64,000 bases of DNA. Origin: Flavobacterium sp. GSB-24 (GTDB taxonomy: Bacteria > Bacteroidota > Bacteroidia > Flavobacteriales > Flavobacteriaceae). Position 1 is the first letter of the stretch, and the number at the start of each line of letters is the position of its first letter. Position numbers and translations under genes: made by a program. The notes below the pieces were generated by a model that saw nothing but the letters and a program-made list of their open reading frames with translations, was not told the DNA's origin and searched no databases. Below, one piece after another: positions 34,455 through 44,000 of this stretch. The stretch spans positions 1,550,001 to 1,614,000 of the forward strand of contig NZ_AP027043.1 in NCBI RefSeq assembly GCF_027924665.1, in the 5' to 3' direction.

Positions 34455-36302
34455 TTATTTCAAAACACCTTCAACAGCTTGAATTGTAGTAGCATGATAT
34501 CCAGCTTTTGCTTTTTCAAAAATCTGCTTAGCCCAAATTTTTCCTTCTGGGGTTTTAACCATTTCTTTATAAAGCATCATGACAGATCCAGTTCTGCTTA
34601 TGCCAATTAAAAATTGTTCAATTGCAGGATATGCTGGTTTGTATTGGTGAATTAATGCCTGAACAAACCATTGGCGTTTGATAATGAAATTGCCTCCTTT
34701 TGTAAAGTTGAATTCATTGTCAATTGCTTCCATTTCTTTTACTGTAATATCTGCTGGAAGATGATCTATAAAATGCTGTTTTTCTGCAGTTGTTGTTATT
34801 TTTTTGCTTAATCCCTTTACGCCGGTTTCTCTCCAGCTTTTTTGAATTTTATCAATTGCGTCAAAATCGGCAGAACTTACGGGAGTAATGTTTGATGGAA
34901 TTCCAGGTTTGTAAATCCAGTCTTCCAGTTTGATTTTGTCGGCTAAAGTTTTGTCTCCTTTTATCAGGTTTTCATTTAGATATTTTACAAAATCTTCTGT
35001 TGTAATTGATTTAAACGCATGTGCGTCAAAATAATTTTTAATGAAAACATCAAATTTTTCGCGTCCAACAGCATTTTCTATAACTCTTAAAAAAGCATAA
35101 CCTTTTACATAAGGAATCATACTGATTCCGTCATCTGGATTTCTTCCTGTTAAAGATACTTTTAATCTTGTGTCAGGACTTGTTTCTCCATATTCTGCTA
35201 CATTGTCAACTAGTTCCTTACGGGTGATGACATTTTGCATTTCAAATTCTTTCTTCCCAAAAATAGCTTCTCCTATTCGGTGTTCTACATAAGTTGTAAA
35301 ACCTTCGTTTAACCAAATATCATCCCAAGTTGCGTTTGTAACTAAATTTCCGCTCCAGCTGTGGCCTAATTCGTGTGCTAATAAACTAGTTAACGAACGA
35401 TCTCCTGCAATAACTCCTGGAGTTAAAAAGGTTAGGTTTGGATTTTCCATTCCGCCATAAGGAAAACTTGGAGGTAAAACCAAAACATCATAACGTCCCC
35501 AGCGATAAGGTCCATATAGCTTTTCGGCAGCGACAACCATTTTTCCTAGTTCAGCAAATTCCCAAGCCGATTTTTTTAGCATTGAAGGCTCTGCATAAAC
35601 TCCAGTTCTGTTGTCTATAGATTGAAATTCAATATCTCCCACGGCAATCGCCATTAAATAAGACGGAATTGCTTTGTCTTGCTTGAAAGTATATACCCCT
35701 GTATCATTTTTCTTCTGCGGATTTACTGCGCTCATTACGGCTAATAAATCTTTAGGAACCGTAACTTTTGCATTGTAAGTAAAACGAATTCCCGGAGAAT
35801 CCTGACATGGAATCCATGTTCTTGACCAAACGCTTTCTCCTTGCGAAAATAAAAATGGTTTCTTTTTGTCTGCAGTTTGTTCAGGCTTCAGCCATTGTAA
35901 AGCAACAGCGTCTTTTGTTGTGCTGTAATAGATGTTTACTTTGGTAGTATTGGGTTCAATTGTAATATGAAGCGGTTTTCCGTGAAATTCAGTATTCTTT
36001 CCAAGTTCAAATTTGGTTTCTTTTTCTTCGTCGCCTAGTGTTACTTTTGTGATATTTAAAGTGTTTTCGTCGAAAATAATTTCGTTCCCTTTGCTGATAT
36101 TATCAATTAGCCAAGAAGCTTTTCCTGAAATAGTCTGTGTGTCAAAGTCGACTTTAATATCTAGATCAAGATGTTTTACAACAGCAAGTTCTGGTTTAGA
36201 GTAGCTGTGTTCGTCTGTAACAGCGGCTGGTTTTTCCGTTTGGTCTTTTTTCTGGCAGGCAATTACTGTCAGAAATAAAGCTGCAAGGATTAGTTTTTTC
36301 AT
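34455..36302 (-). CDS. M1-family zinc aminopeptidase (leukotriene A4 hydrolase-like), lipoprotein
   Basis: 615 residues. A lipobox (LTVIACQKKD) marks a membrane-anchored lipoprotein. The substrate-binding GGMEN motif is at 283-287 and the zinc site HExxH-x18-E is intact (His310, Glu311, His314, Glu333). The C-terminal part (about 470-615) matches the helical domain of LTA4-hydrolase-type aminopeptidases. It probably removes N-terminal residues from peptides in the periplasm. It is a single-gene unit between two terminators. Confidence 0.94.
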   Translation of the reverse strand: MKKLILAALFLTVIACQKKDQTEKPAAVTDEHSYSKPELAVVKHLDLDIKVDFDTQTISGKASWLIDNISKGNEIIFDENTLNITKVTLGDEEKETKFELGKNTEFHGKPLHITIEPNTTKVNIYYSTTKDAVALQWLKPEQTADKKKPFLFSQGESVWSRTWIPCQDSPGIRFTYNAKVTVPKDLLAVMSAVNPQKKNDTGVYTFKQDKAIPSYLMAIAVGDIEFQSIDNRTGVYAEPSMLKKSAWEFAELGKMVVAAEKLYGPYRWGRYDVLVLPPSFPYGGMENPNLTFLTPGVIAGDRSLTSLLAHELGHSWSGNLVTNATWDDIWLNEGFTTYVEHRIGEAIFGKKEFEMQNVITRKELVDNVAEYGETSPDTRLKVSLTGRNPDDGISMIPYVKGYAFLRVIENAVGREKFDVFIKNYFDAHAFKSITTEDFVKYLNENLIKGDKTLADKIKLEDWIYKPGIPSNITPVSSADFDAIDKIQKSWRETGVKGLSKKITTTAEKQHFIDHLPADITVKEMEAIDNEFNFTKGGNFIIKRQWFVQALIHQYKPAYPAIEQFLIGISRTGSVMMLYKEMVKTPEGKIWAKQIFEKAKAGYHATTIQAVEGVLK

Positions 36303-36340
36303 TTTATGAAGTATTGAATTTGAGGATGAAAATTAAACAA

Positions 36341-36374
36341 AAAATCCCGTTTTGAATAAACAAAACGGGATTTT
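36341..36374 (-). terminator. Terminator of the pdhA-pdhC operon
   Basis: A perfect 14-bp stem (AAAATCCCGTTTTG / CAAAACGGGATTTT) with AATAAA loop and flanking A/T-runs. Confidence 0.93.
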
Positions 36375-36417
36375 ATTAAATATAACCTTCGACTTAGCTC
36401 GGGCTGACATGTGTATA

Positions 36418-38073
36418 TTATGCCAACATTGTAACTGGGCTTTCGATGTATTGTTTTAATGTTTGTAAGAATTGAGCGCCAGTTGCACCGTCAATTGTTC
36501 TGTGGTCACATGCTAATGATAACATCATTGTGTTTCCAACTACGATTTGACCGTTTTTAACTACTGGTTTCTCAACAATTGCACCTACAGAAAGGATTGC
36601 AGAGTTTGGCTGGTTGATAATTGAATTGAATTCAGTAATACCAAACATTCCAAGGTTAGATACTGTAAAAGTACTTCCTTCCATTTCTTGTGGTCCTAAT
36701 TTTTTGTTTTTAGCTCTTCCTGCAAGATCTCTTACAGAAGCACCAATTTGAGATAAACTCATAGCATCTGTAAATTTCAATACAGGAACTACTAATCCGT
36801 CTTCAACAGCTACAGCAACACCAATATTTACGTGGTGGTTGATGATGATAGCATCTTCTTTCCACTGAGAGTTGATTTTTGGGTGTTTTTTCAATGCTAA
36901 AGCACAAGCTTTAATTACCATATCGTTGAAAGATACTTTTGTATCTGGAACAGTGTTGATAGTTGCTCTTGCACCCATAGCTTCGTCCATACTTACTTCG
37001 ATCACTAAGTTGTAGTGAGGTGCAGTAAATAAAGATTCTGCCAAACGTTTAGCAATAATTTTACGCATTTGAGAGTTTTTGATCTCTTCTGTGTAAACTT
37101 CTCCAGCAGGAACAAATACTTTTGGTGCAGCAGGAGCAGAAGCTTCTTGTTTTGCATCAGCAGGTTTTGCAGCAGGTTGTCCTTGAGCAGATGGAGTAAA
37201 GTTTTCGATATCGCTTTTTACGATACGTCCGTTTTCTCCAGATCCTTTAACTTGTGATAATTGAATTCCTTTGTCAGAAGCGATTTTCTTAGCTAAAGGT
37301 GAAGCTAAAATTCTTCCTCCATTTGATGAAGTATCAGCAGTTGCTTCTGTTTCTTTTTCAGCAGCAGGAGCAGCTTTTGTTTCTTCTGCAGCAGGTGCAC
37401 TTGCAGTTGAAGCGCCTCCAGCAGTATAATTTTCAGCAATTCCAGAAATGTCAGTTCCTGCAGGTCCGATGATAGCTAATAAGCTGTCAACAGGAGCAGT
37501 GTTTCCTTCTTGAATTCCGATGTATAATAATGTTCCAGCATTGAATGACTCAAACTCCATTGTAGCTTTGTCTGTTTCAATTTCTGCTAAAATATCTCCT
37601 TCAGCCACAGTATCGCCAACTTTTTTCAACCAAGTTGCTACTGTACCTTCTGTCATTGTATCACTCAAACGTGGCATAGTTACAACTACAACACCTTTTG
37701 GTAATTCATTAGCTGCTTTTGCAGGAGCAGCAGTTTCAGTTTTTGCTTCTGCAGTAGGAGCTTCTTCTTTAGCTTCCGCTTTTGGCGCTTCAGCAGGAGC
37801 GTCACCACCAGCTAAAAGAGCAGAAATATCTTCTCCTTCTTTACCAATGATTGCAAGTAATGAATCAACTGGAGCAGTTTCTCCAGCTTGAATTCCGATA
37901 TGTAAAAGAGTTCCTTCGTTAAAAGATTCGAACTCCATTGTTGCTTTGTCTGTTTCAATTTCAGCAAGGATATCTCCTTCGCTGATTTTGTCGCCTACTT
38001 TTTTTAACCAAGTCGCTACCGTTCCTTCCGTCATAGTATCGCTCAAACGAGGCATTGTTACTTTAATAGCCAT
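36418..38073 (-). CDS. pdhC: Pyruvate dehydrogenase E2, dihydrolipoamide acetyltransferase
   Basis: 551 residues. Two lipoyl domains are present (about 1-80 and 125-205), each with the lipoylated Lys in ETDKATMEFESF (Lys43 in the first), separated by Ala/Pro/Glu-rich linkers. A peripheral subunit-binding domain follows (ILASPLAKKIASDKGIQLSQVKGSGENGRI, about 255-285). The catalytic domain ends with SLACDHRTIDGATGAQFLQTLKQYIESPV, holding the active-site His of DHRTIDG. It transfers acetyl groups to CoA in the cytoplasmic pyruvate dehydrogenase complex. The two lipoyl domains are almost identical in sequence, a recent intragenic duplication. pdhA is 6 bp upstream. Confidence 0.97.
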   Translation of the reverse strand: MAIKVTMPRLSDTMTEGTVATWLKKVGDKISEGDILAEIETDKATMEFESFNEGTLLHIGIQAGETAPVDSLLAIIGKEGEDISALLAGGDAPAEAPKAEAKEEAPTAEAKTETAAPAKAANELPKGVVVVTMPRLSDTMTEGTVATWLKKVGDTVAEGDILAEIETDKATMEFESFNAGTLLYIGIQEGNTAPVDSLLAIIGPAGTDISGIAENYTAGGASTASAPAAEETKAAPAAEKETEATADTSSNGGRILASPLAKKIASDKGIQLSQVKGSGENGRIVKSDIENFTPSAQGQPAAKPADAKQEASAPAAPKVFVPAGEVYTEEIKNSQMRKIIAKRLAESLFTAPHYNLVIEVSMDEAMGARATINTVPDTKVSFNDMVIKACALALKKHPKINSQWKEDAIIINHHVNIGVAVAVEDGLVVPVLKFTDAMSLSQIGASVRDLAGRAKNKKLGPQEMEGSTFTVSNLGMFGITEFNSIINQPNSAILSVGAIVEKPVVKNGQIVVGNTMMLSLACDHRTIDGATGAQFLQTLKQYIESPVTMLA

Positions 38074-38079
38074 AATTAA

Positions 38080-39078
38080 TTATAGTTTATGAGGTGTAAA
38101 TGGATAGTCTTCTTGTGCGTATACTACATCGTATAATTGTTGTAAGTCTGGATATGGAGATTCTTCAGCGAATTTCGCACACTCTTCAACTAAGTCTTTA
38201 ACTCTTTGGTCAATTACTTCAATTTCTTCGTCAGTAGCATATTTTTGATCCTTAATTACATCAAGAACTTGAGTAATTGGGTCGATTTTTTTGTATTCTT
38301 CAACCTCTTCTTTCGAACGGTACAATTGTGCATCAGACATAGAGTGTCCTCTGTAACGGTATGTTTTCATTTCAAGGAAAGTTGGTCCATCGCCGCGACG
38401 CGCTCTTTCGATAGCTTCATGCATAGCTTCAGCAACTTTTACTGGATTCATTCCATCAACCGGTCCGCAAGGCATTTCATAACCTAAACCTAGTTTCCAG
38501 ATGTCAGTGTGGTTTGCAGTTCTTTCTACAGAAGTTCCCATTGCATATCCGTTGTTTTCAACAATAAATACAACTGGAAGTTTCCATAACATAGCCATGT
38601 TGAAAGCTTCGTGTAAAGAACCTTGTCTTGCAGCTCCATCACCAAAGTAAGTCATGGTAACACCACCAGTGTTGAAATATTTATCAGCAAAAGCTAAACC
38701 TGCTCCTACTGGAATTTGTCCACCAACGATTCCGTGACCACCATAAAAACGGTGTTCTTTAGAGAAAATGTGCATAGAACCTCCCATACCTTTAGAAGTT
38801 CCTGTTACTTTTCCTAAAAGTTCTGCCATTACATTTCTAGGATCAACTCCCATACCAATTGGCTGAACGTGGTTTCTGTAAGCAGTAATCATTTTATCTT
38901 TGGTCAAATCCATAGCGTGCAATGCACCAGCTAATACAGCTTCTTGACCATTATATAGGTGTAGAAAACCTCTAACTTTTTGTTGAATGTATAATGCTGC
39001 AAGTTTGTCTTCAAACTTTCTCCAAAGCAGCATGTCCTCATACCACTTTAAATATACCTCTTTTGTAACTTCTTTCAT
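38080..39078 (-). CDS. pdhA: Pyruvate dehydrogenase E1 component, alpha subunit
   Basis: 332 residues. It decarboxylates pyruvate with thiamine diphosphate and passes the acetyl group to E2. The ThDP motif GDGAARQGSLHEAFNMAMLWKLPVVFIVENNGYAMGT (about 146-182) and the serine-containing loop YRYRGHSMSDAQLYRSKEEVEE near 245-265 match E1-alpha of heterodimeric E1 enzymes. The beta subunit is not adjacent; it must be encoded elsewhere. pdhC follows after 6 bp. Confidence 0.96.
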   Translation of the reverse strand: MKEVTKEVYLKWYEDMLLWRKFEDKLAALYIQQKVRGFLHLYNGQEAVLAGALHAMDLTKDKMITAYRNHVQPIGMGVDPRNVMAELLGKVTGTSKGMGGSMHIFSKEHRFYGGHGIVGGQIPVGAGLAFADKYFNTGGVTMTYFGDGAARQGSLHEAFNMAMLWKLPVVFIVENNGYAMGTSVERTANHTDIWKLGLGYEMPCGPVDGMNPVKVAEAMHEAIERARRGDGPTFLEMKTYRYRGHSMSDAQLYRSKEEVEEYKKIDPITQVLDVIKDQKYATDEEIEVIDQRVKDLVEECAKFAEESPYPDLQQLYDVVYAQEDYPFTPHKL

Positions 39079-39179
39079 CTGAATTCTTTCTTTTGCTAAA
39101 GTTGTTTGTGTTATCGATTATTGTGCCTGTAACGCAAAATAGTTTCCTCCCACAAATTTGCGCCCGAAAGGTCGGGATG

Positions 39180-39187
39180 CAAAAATA
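39180..39187 (-). promoter_or_regulatory. Candidate -7 promoter element of pdhA-pdhC
   Basis: TATTTTTG on the minus strand, about 100 bp upstream of the pdhA ATG. The leader would be long; the -33 element is unclear. Confidence 0.4.
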
Positions 39188-39237
39188 AGACATTACATTT
39201 AAGAACTAAAATTAAATAGCTACTTTTTGGCTTTTTT

Positions 39238-39720
39238 TTACAAGAACTTTTTGTCGAACATTAAAGGGAGTAAATTTTTTAGTGATGAAGATTTATAAAC
39301 TTCGCCAATTTCGCCCATAAAATAGATTTCAATTGGTGTGTCCTGTTTTATTTCGTATTCAGCAATTGATTGTCGGCATGAGCCGCAAGGTGGAATAGGG
39401 GCAGTGGTCTGGTTTGTATCTGAAGCTGCTGTAATAGCCATTTTTGTTATTTTGGCTTCAGGATAAATGCTTCCTGCATGAAAAATTGCAACTCTTTCTG
39501 CGCAAAGTCCAGAGGGATAAGCGGCGTTTTCTTGGTTGGAACCTAAAACAATTTTGCCGTTGTCTAAAAGTAAAGCGGCTCCAACTCTAAAGTTTGAATA
39601 GGGCGCGTAAGCCTTCTTTCTAATTTCGACTGCTTGATTCATTAAATACTGAATTTCTTCTGGAAGTTCTTTTAAACTATCAAATATTGTAAATGAAGTT
39701 GTTATATTGATTTCTTTCAT
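39238..39720 (-). CDS. cdd: Cytidine deaminase
   Basis: 160 residues. Zinc-site residues are Cys73-Ala-Glu75 in GLCAERVAIF and Cys112/Cys115 in PPCGSCRQSIAEYE. The substrate motif AYAPYSNFRVGAALL lies near residues 38-51. It deaminates cytidine and deoxycytidine for pyrimidine salvage. It lies downstream of porV on the same strand but behind a terminator, so it is probably a separate unit. Confidence 0.95.
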   Translation of the reverse strand: MKEINITTSFTIFDSLKELPEEIQYLMNQAVEIRKKAYAPYSNFRVGAALLLDNGKIVLGSNQENAAYPSGLCAERVAIFHAGSIYPEAKITKMAITAASDTNQTTAPIPPCGSCRQSIAEYEIKQDTPIEIYFMGEIGEVYKSSSLKNLLPLMFDKKFL

Positions 39721-39739
39721 CTGTTTTTAAGGGAAAAAA

Positions 39740-39772
39740 AATCCAAATTCCTAAAATGCCGGAATTTGGATT
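39740..39772 (-). terminator. Terminator of porU-porV
   Basis: A 12-bp stem (AATCCAAATTCC / GGAATTTGGATT) with an A-run at its left, which is a U-run on the minus-strand transcript. Confidence 0.85.
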
Positions 39773-39799
39773 GAGTTATTTTTATTTTAATGCAGCTCT

Positions 39800-41005
39800 T
39801 TAATAAGTTTCGTATTTGTCACCAAAGTTAAACGTTAAAGAGAAACGGAGTGTGTTTTCTAATGGATTTTTTATTTTCGAAGCCGAGAACAGATAAGATA
39901 CATCAATTTTCATAATGTTGTATTTAAATCCTGCTCCTAAAGAGAAAAATTGTTTAGCTCCTTTTTCTGGACTTTCGTGATAGTATCCTAAACGCATTGC
40001 AAATGAATCTTGGTACATATATTCTGCAGCTACGCTATAGGTAACTTCTTTTACTTCTTCTTTAAATCCGCCTGGAGCATCACCAAATGATTTGAATACT
40101 CCTTGAAACCATCCAATATCATTATAGTCTCTATATCCAGCATCTGTAGCTTCTTGTTGTGTGATGTCTTCTGGATCATCAAAATCTCCATCTCCATTTG
40201 CGTCTACGGCAGTTCCTATGCCTGGAGGAGTCGGAACTAAAAGTTTGGTAAGTTCGGCGCTTAAAGTAAGTTTGTTGTAGTCATCAAAAATAAAATCAAA
40301 TCCTCCACCTAATCTTAAATTAGCTGGCAGAAAGTTTGAACTTACATCATCATTGTCATAACTTATTTTTGGACCTAGATTCTGAAAGTTAATTCCGGCT
40401 CTCCATCTTCCGTTGAAATCCTGGTAAGCAATTTCTTCTGATTGATAAAAAGCGGCTACATCAACAGCAAAAGAACTGGCAGATGTTGCATCAACTTCTT
40501 CTGAAGCGACTTTTAGGTTAGAGTTTATGAAACGTCCTGCAACTGCCATCGAGAATTTTTCACTTAATTTTAGTGAATAAGATCCGTCTAAGGCAAATTC
40601 GTTTGGATTTACTTCTCGTACAGCTTCGTTAGGATCTCCAGTGTATCTTAGTTCAATTCCTCCAAAACCAAAATAACGAAAACTTGCAGCAAAAGCACTT
40701 TTTTCGTTGATTTTGTTGTAGTAAGTCAACTGACCTAATGAAATGTCGTTGGCAAGATCCGTCAAATACGGTGTGTAACTAATAGAAAGACCCTGAGCAT
40801 CTTCTGCAAATGCGTATTTAGCGGGATTCCATTGTTGTGAGAAAACGTCGGACGAAGTAGCGACACCTTGGTCGGCTAAACCGGCTGCTCTAGCATCTGC
40901 GGCTACTAATAGAAAAGGTACTCCAGTTACTATAGGTCTTGATTCCTGGGCCTTTGAACTGCAGAAAATAAAAAAACAAATTAATAAAAGTGATATTTTT
41001 TTCAT
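39800..41005 (-). CDS. porV: Type IX secretion outer-membrane protein PorV
   Basis: 401 residues with a signal peptide ending FCSSKAQE. The characteristic N-terminal part is SRPIVTGVPFLLVAADARAAGLADQGVATSSDVFSQQWNPAKYAFA (about 21-66). The rest is an outer-membrane beta-barrel of the FadL type, ending in NTLRFSLTFNFGDKYETY. PorV binds cargo C-terminal domains at the translocon and hands them to PorU. porU lies 40 bp upstream, matching the known F. johnsoniae order. A separate promoter at 41031-41059 suggests porV can also be transcribed without porU. Confidence 0.95.
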   Translation of the reverse strand: MKKISLLLICFFIFCSSKAQESRPIVTGVPFLLVAADARAAGLADQGVATSSDVFSQQWNPAKYAFAEDAQGLSISYTPYLTDLANDISLGQLTYYNKINEKSAFAASFRYFGFGGIELRYTGDPNEAVREVNPNEFALDGSYSLKLSEKFSMAVAGRFINSNLKVASEEVDATSASSFAVDVAAFYQSEEIAYQDFNGRWRAGINFQNLGPKISYDNDDVSSNFLPANLRLGGGFDFIFDDYNKLTLSAELTKLLVPTPPGIGTAVDANGDGDFDDPEDITQQEATDAGYRDYNDIGWFQGVFKSFGDAPGGFKEEVKEVTYSVAAEYMYQDSFAMRLGYYHESPEKGAKQFFSLGAGFKYNIMKIDVSYLFSASKIKNPLENTLRFSLTFNFGDKYETY

Positions 41006-41030
41006 TTATGGGACTAATGTTTTGGTGATG

Positions 41031-41059
41031 CAAATATATATAATATTATAGGATGACAA
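41031..41059 (-). promoter_or_regulatory. Internal promoter of porV
   Basis: On the minus strand, TTG at 41059-41057 (inside the last codons of porU) is followed after 18 nt by TATATTTG at 41038-41031, 25 bp upstream of the porV ATG. Confidence 0.65.
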
Positions 41060-44000
41060 GCTTTTCGTATTTTTCTGCTTTTTTATTTGTTAAATTTGAT
41101 TTTACCGTGAGTTTGTAAATATATACTCCTTTTCCGATTCTGTCTCCAAAATCATCCTTTCCGTCCCATGTTATTTCTCTTGATAAAAATCCTTCTGTTG
41201 TTATTGTTTGATTTTTAGTCCAAACCACTTTTCCTGTAATAGTCATAACTTGAACCTGTACTTCCAGCGGTTCGTATGGTCTGTTATGCGAAAACCAGAA
41301 TTGTGTATAAGTTGAAAAAGGGTTTGGGTAATTAAGAACGTGTGATAATGTCAATGATTCATCTCCAACAACTGTAAATTGAATTTCGCTGGTAACAGGA
41401 TTATTATAAACATCCCAAGCAGTGAAGCTTATGGTGTGTAATCCTGGGGCTAAATTTCTAAAAGGGAAGCGTAAGTTCCCGTTTGTGTAATCGTCTAATT
41501 TTGTTTGATAATAATCATTCAAAATATAAGGATTGCTTACATCTCCATCTAAAATTGCAACAATATCATGCCCGATTCCACTTGCTGTATTAATTCCGTT
41601 TTCGTCTTCTAAAAAGGCTAAAAGGAAAGGAGACTCATTTGTAATGCCTCCAGACACAAAAGTTTCGTCGTTCATATATAACTTAACTTTTGGACTTATA
41701 TTGTCCTGAGGTGCATTTTCGTTAATTCCTCCAATTTTAATGCTATTATTGTAGCCCGTTTGGTTTTCTAGAGCCTCATTTTTTTTAGAATAAAAACTAA
41801 TTCGACCATTATCAACAGGAATTCTAATGTCTCTCGGAACAACAAAACTAAATTCAAATTGTCCATTTGTGACAGATGCATTTCCTCTAAAAATCGTTTC
41901 TCCTAAGGTTTTAAATTGTATTGGAGGGCTGAAACCGTCATTGTTTAAAGTCGAATTTGTAATCATTTTATCGAAAATGGCGGTGGCTAATTCTCCATTA
42001 TAATTGCTTAAAAGAGTATTGTTTTCATCTGTAATTTCTCCTGATATTTTGATTTTTGACAGTGATTTTAAATCAGGTATAGCTTGAGAAATCACAATAT
42101 CATTTACTTTTGTTAAATTAATCCTAGGTTTTGGAATTGCTAACATCAAAGCAGGATCGCCTATATATACAACAACATTACTGGCAGAACTTGGTCTTTC
42201 GTTTTTTGAAATTCTTAAAGATTCTGCAATGCTATTGTATTGATTTGAGCCATATGAAAGAAGATTTTTGCTTAATATGTCATTGAAATCTTCTGCATTT
42301 GGCTGGCCGATTTCACGAATTGTTGTCAGCATAGAAATTGCACCTCCTTTTGGGTTCCAAAATACATATTCTCCAGCTGTTGGTCTTGTTGGATCGTCAA
42401 ATCTTGAAAATTCACAGGTAATTGTAACGAATAAAGGATATTTGTATTGATTGTTTAAATTCTGCCCATCTGATTTTTCCCAAATTCGTTCACTTGCTAA
42501 TCCGTCTTCGCCTCCATGTCCCAAATAATTAAAAACTAATGCGCCTTTTTCAAAAGCATTAAAAAAATCGGTTCTTGCTTTGGGATATCGCGCTCCACCG
42601 GCAGAAGCTTCTTGTGTGTAAGAATCTAAAAGTATTTTTTCGATATTAAAAAAAGGTTTTTCTGTGGCTATCACATCGGCCAATCCGTTTTGGCGGGACT
42701 GTAATGTTTCGTCTCCAGATTTATCAGAATCATCGCTTATTAAAACAAAATTGTTTCTCCAGTTTCCGTACGATTTTGCATTATGATATTCTAAAACTTT
42801 GTTGACCATTTCCTGTGCTTGCGAATTGTCTGAAACAAGCATTCTTCCCACTGCAATGTCAATTCCTCCAAAAGGGTAAGCTATAATTCCTTCATCAGCA
42901 TCCATAAAGCCAAAAAAATCATCAGAAGCAAATCCAGCTTCTCCAACCGTATTGCTTATTAACGATTGATATATAGGTACAATATTGGTGTTGTTAGAAA
43001 TTCGGTCCTTGTAATCATACGAAGCATCACCAAATAGATTTAAATACTTTATTCTTTTTTCTGAAGAAGAAGCATTCTCGTAAATATATTTAACGCAATT
43101 TCGAATAGCTGCAATATCTTGTTTTCCGGAAGAGAACTCCTGATAAATATTGTCTAGTGAAATAACTTTTACATTTAAGTTTGAATTGATGCGATGAAAA
43201 CTAGCCAGTCTTTCCGCTTGAGATATCAAAGATTTTGGAGATACAATTACATAATCGATGTCTTGAAAAGTATTTTGGCTATTTCTAAAAATTGTGCCTT
43301 TTAAGTTTTGATTTGCAATTTTTGATTGGTTGTCTTTTAAAGGAGTGTAATAATCCGCAGCATCAACTGTTACATATTTTCTAACTTCTCCTAAATTGGC
43401 TTTAAAGCTAAAAGTTGATTGATTTGCATTTTCAATTTTTGATACATTATATAGGTCTGTAATATCCCAAATCTGACTTATTCCCGCCGCATTTCCAATC
43501 GTGTAATTAACAACTCCACTTATAGATCCCGCATTGTTGTATTGAAACAAAAATTGCTTTCCAGTTCCTAAAAGTTTTCGTTTTGCTGTCAAATTGATGT
43601 AATCTAAATAGCCTTTTGACCCTGGAACTCCATTATTATTATAGGTAAGTTTTATTTTTATATTATCGGTTCCTGTAAAAGTTGTGTTTGTGGGTAATTT
43701 TCCAGTGTAGTATTTAGTGTCAGAATTTGTTATTAATGACGAAAAATTTATAGTCCCAACATTTTGTCCGTTGGCAGAAACAATAAATGAAGTAGGGGTA
43801 AAAGCCGTTGAAGCAGCATTTACTTCAATTTTTATTGGTGTAGAAGTGTCGAGATTTGGAAAACTGAATGAAAATTCCTGTTCCTGATTAATATCAAAAG
43901 ATTCTCCAAGCCATTGACGACCTAAATGGACAATGTTAGTCTGGTCGATTTCATGAAATTGATAGTCATCAAACGTGTTCAGTTCTAAAGTGCTGTTCGC

